Shown one piece after another: positions 16,418-18,098 of a stretch of DNA of 18,098 bases. The notes under the pieces are model-generated. The model saw only the letters and a program-made list of their open reading frames with translations. It ran no database searches and was not told where the DNA came from. This DNA is from Bacteroidales bacterium UBA6192 (GTDB lineage: Bacteria; Bacteroidota; Bacteroidia; Bacteroidales; F082), in NCBI GenBank assembly GCA_002422725.1, contig DITE01000056.1:68840-86937 (forward strand). Reading direction: 5' to 3'. Position 1 is the stretch's first letter. Every line of letters begins with the position of its first letter. The position numbers were made by a program, and so were the translations under genes.

Positions 16418-17203
16418 CTATTTCCGCTGCTGCGAAAACAACCATGGAAACAGCCCGGGCTCTGCAAAAGCCGGTGTCCAGGCATCGTGTCCCACGCCTT
16501 CATATAAGTTAAGTCTGGGTTGTCCGCCCAGATTTCTGATAGTTTCGGCCATGTTTACCGAAAATGATGGTGAAACAACCTGATCGTCAGTGCCATGAAA
16601 TATCCACAAAGGCACATCCGTGGCAAACGATTTGGCAATGGATACTTCAGCCCCTCCACAAATAGCAAATGCTGCTGCAAAAAAGTGTGGCATCCGGTGC
16701 AACAGCTCATAGGTACCCATTGCCCCCATCGAAAGCCCACCCAGATAAAAACGTTCGCGGTCGGCCCAAGGCTCTTTCTTTAATGTATCGATAAGCTTCA
16801 TTAGCATGGCCATCGCCGGGGTTGGCTTTTCACCGGGTCTGAAGTCAAAGGTTTTTTTTCCGGTGCTGTCAAAATCTCTGATGACGCTTGCCCAGTAGCC
16901 TTTATCAGGGCATTGGGGGAACACCACTACGGCGTGGTTTTCGCGGATGGTGCTATCCTTGGCCATCAACACTCCTCCATGGATAAGCTGCTTTGTATTG
17001 TCGCTGCCGCGCTCTCCCGATCCGTGAAGAAAAAGAAGGACCGGGTATTTTTTGTTTACATCAAAACCTTCGGGATACAATATGCGATAGAGGAAGATGT
17101 CCGTTTGATACATGAATTGTTGTTCCTGATACATACTAAGGTTCTGGGCATCAACTGTCTGGAAGGCTAAGAGTGCTAAAATGAGCGTGATTGGCTTTTT
17201 CAA
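16418..17203 (-). CDS. Secreted alpha/beta-hydrolase (esterase/prolyl-oligopeptidase-like)
   Basis: An exported serine hydrolase with the catalytic triad visible. In the 269-residue frame beginning at 17227 these are Ser166 in GGLSMGAMG, Asp215 in HGTDDQVV and His247 in GVGHDAW; subtract 8 for the start used here. 'LLFLHGSGERGSDN' supplies the oxyanion-hole region. It resembles PHB-depolymerase/feruloyl-esterase-like Bacteroidota proteins, so the substrate is probably an ester, but this is not resolved. No ATG is available near the N-terminus: the frame can start only at TTG 17227 or TTG 17203. I prefer 17203 because it gives a classic signal peptide (MKKPITLILALLAFQTVDAQ) and lies 26 nt after a TAACTTTG box. 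One base separates its stop from that of the convergent upstream gene. Confidence 0.88.
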   Translation of the reverse strand: MKKPITLILALLAFQTVDAQNLSMYQEQQFMYQTDIFLYRILYPEGFDVNKKYPVLLFLHGSGERGSDNTKQLIHGGVLMAKDSTIRENHAVVVFPQCPDKGYWASVIRDFDSTGKKTFDFRPGEKPTPAMAMLMKLIDTLKKEPWADRERFYLGGLSMGAMGTYELLHRMPHFFAAAFAICGGAEVSIAKSFATDVPLWIFHGTDDQVVSPSFSVNMAETIRNLGGQPRLNLYEGVGHDAWTPAFAEPGLFPWLFSQQRK

Positions 17204-17229
17204 TTTTATCTTAATGAATTGATTCAAAA

Positions 17230-17237
17230 CAAAGTTA
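17230..17237 (-). promoter_or_regulatory. Bacteroidota -7 box (TAACTTTG) for the esterase gene
   Basis: Minus-strand TAACTTTG matches TAnnTTTG. It is too close to TTG 17227 to serve it, but well placed (26 nt) for TTG 17203. The -33 region is weak (TTTCTG). Confidence 0.5.
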
Positions 17238-17290
17238 ATTCAGGGCAGAAAGTTACAGAAAGTATTGCTGTTGAACAACAAATTTATTCT

Positions 17291-17360
17291 CCCCCGCTGG
17301 CGCGGATTTGTAACTTAGCGAAGCGATCTCACCCGCTGGCGCGGATTTGTAATCCGTGCC
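17291..17360 (+). repeat. REP pair upstream of the RAYT gene
   Basis: Two direct copies of a GC-rich REP element lie 41 bp apart. The first (17291-17313) is partial, running CCCCCGCTGGCGCGGATTTG then TAA, and is followed by a short CTTAGCGAAG sequence. The second (17332-17360) is a full 29 bp ending ATCCGTGCC. The full copy folds as CGGATT/AATCCG with a 3-nt loop, extended by GGC/GCC after one mismatch. It is a perfect reverse complement of 18029-18057 on the other side of the transposase. Confidence 0.88.
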
Positions 17361-17462
17361 TTTAGAAAAGTAAACATCCGTTCGTAAGAAAATAATTGAA
17401 TGTGGTATACCTGTTTCAGAATCAGTGGATCAACATAATCATTTATTGATTAGTTTTGGTTC

Positions 17463-17993
17463 ATGAGTAGAAAGTACAAATTCCATAATCCTGATGGCAC
17501 TTACTTTGTCACTTTTGCTGTGAATGGCTGGGTGGATGTCTTCACAAGAAATCAATACAAGGACATTCTGGTTGAGAACCTGGCTTATTGCTGTCAAAAT
17601 AAAGGTCTTGAGATTTTTGCCTGGTGTATTATGACAAATCATGTTCATTTTCTCGCCAGAGCAACCGGACAAAATTCTCTTTCTGACATATTGAGGGATT
17701 TTAAAAAGCTAACAAGTAAAGCAGTAATAAAAGCAGTTCAGGAAAATGACAGGGAAAGCAGAAAAGAGTGGTTGCTGCAACAATTTGCTACAGAGCAGGG
17801 ATACCGTTTCTGGCGATCAGATAACAAGCCTATCGAAGTGTGGAGCAATAAAGTAATACAAGAAAAGTTAAACTACATTCATTGTAATCCAGTTGAAGAA
17901 GGGCTTGTCTTCAGGCCAGAAGATTATGTTTACAGCAGTGCAGTCAGTTATTCAGGACAAAATGGATTGCTTGAAATAACATTGTTGAGTTGA
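17463..17993 (+). CDS. REP-associated tyrosine transposase (RAYT)
   Basis: A 176-aa HUH/Y1 transposase domain protein. It has the metal-binding pair His60/His62 in TNHVHFLA and the family signature 'KLNYIHCNPVEEGLV' with the likely nucleophile Tyr138. The N-terminus 'YKFHNPDGTYFVTFAVNGWVDVF' is also typical of RAYTs. It differs in architecture from the transposase at 5970-6431, with a longer central region and the YIHxNPV motif. RAYTs are thought to be domesticated enzymes that spread REP hairpins; here REPs flank the gene in inverted orientation on both sides. A TAGTTTTG box lies at 17451-17458, only 4 nt before the ATG, so if it is used the message would be nearly leaderless. The frame is intact and full length. 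Confidence 0.93.
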   Translation: MSRKYKFHNPDGTYFVTFAVNGWVDVFTRNQYKDILVENLAYCCQNKGLEIFAWCIMTNHVHFLARATGQNSLSDILRDFKKLTSKAVIKAVQENDRESRKEWLLQQFATEQGYRFWRSDNKPIEVWSNKVIQEKLNYIHCNPVEEGLVFRPEDYVYSSAVSYSGQNGLLEITLLS

Positions 17994-17998
17994 ATGAG

Positions 17999-18098
17999 AA
18001 ATTTTCGATTGAGAATAAAGTTGGGGTTGGCACGGATTACAAATCCGCGCCAGCGGGGGAAATTTTCGATTGAGAAGAAGGTTGGGTTTGGCACGGAT
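17999..18098 (-). repeat. 61-bp tandem repeat carrying inverted REPs, running off the window
   Basis: A 61-bp unit starts AAATTTTCGATTGAGAA and ends in the REP (18029-18059, reverse orientation to the upstream pair). A second unit begins near 18060 and is cut by the window edge after GGCACGGAT (18090-18098). The first 16-17 bases of each unit match; the middle differs slightly (ATAAAGTTGGGG versus AGAAGGTTGGGT). More units may follow beyond the window. Confidence 0.82.

Overview
The window looks like chromosomal DNA of a Bacteroidota (Bacteroidetes) bacterium, probably Bacteroidales-like. The evidence is the protein families, the lack of strong Shine-Dalgarno sequences, and TAnnTTTG (-7) promoter boxes 21-26 nt before several start codons. 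One of these boxes has a well-spaced TTTG (-33) partner. I cannot name a genus.

Region 1 (1-5299, + strand) is the end of a catabolic operon for acyl-CoA intermediates, most like a leucine-degradation (liu-type) operon. In order it holds the 3' end of an enoyl-CoA (methylglutaconyl-CoA-type) hydratase, a biotin carboxylase/BCCP alpha subunit (methylcrotonyl-CoA carboxylase type), an acyl-CoA dehydrogenase, a small protein combining a divergent [4Fe-4S] domain with a CDGSH domain, and the two subunits of a 3-oxoacid CoA-transferase. Gene gaps run from a 4-bp overlap to 18 bp. The hydratase, carboxylase and CoA-transferase would process 3-methylcrotonyl-CoA and recover acetoacetate. The dehydrogenase has its catalytic Glu at the general SCAD position rather than the isovaleryl-CoA dehydrogenase position.

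Region 2 (5300-7252) lies between two transcription units that converge on it. It contains three copies of a structured, apparently non-coding repeat (338, 262 and 338 bp), an IS200/IS605-type Y1 transposase gene on the minus strand, and REP-like 13-nt hairpins in opposite orientation on its two sides.

Region 3 (7253-12726, - strand) carries butyrate kinase followed 10 bp later by a large secreted protein with a possible NodB-like deacetylase region. A separately promoted 624-aa protein, which I place in DUF4914 from memory, comes next. It has a P-loop and conserves the landmark motifs of GTP-type PEP carboxykinase, including the Lys/His/Asp metal ligands.

Region 4 (12727-17203) starts at a divergent promoter region. 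The large + strand gene encodes a protein with a receiver domain and a PEP-synthase/PPDK-type ATP-grasp domain but no phosphohistidine or PEP-binding domain. A secreted alpha/beta-hydrolase esterase ends tail-to-tail with it, with one base between the stop codons.

Region 5 (17204-18098) is a second, unrelated REP/RAYT locus. A REP-associated tyrosine transposase is flanked by inverted copies of a 29-bp REP, and the downstream copies lie in a 61-bp tandem array that runs off the window. No tRNA, rRNA or CRISPR array was seen.
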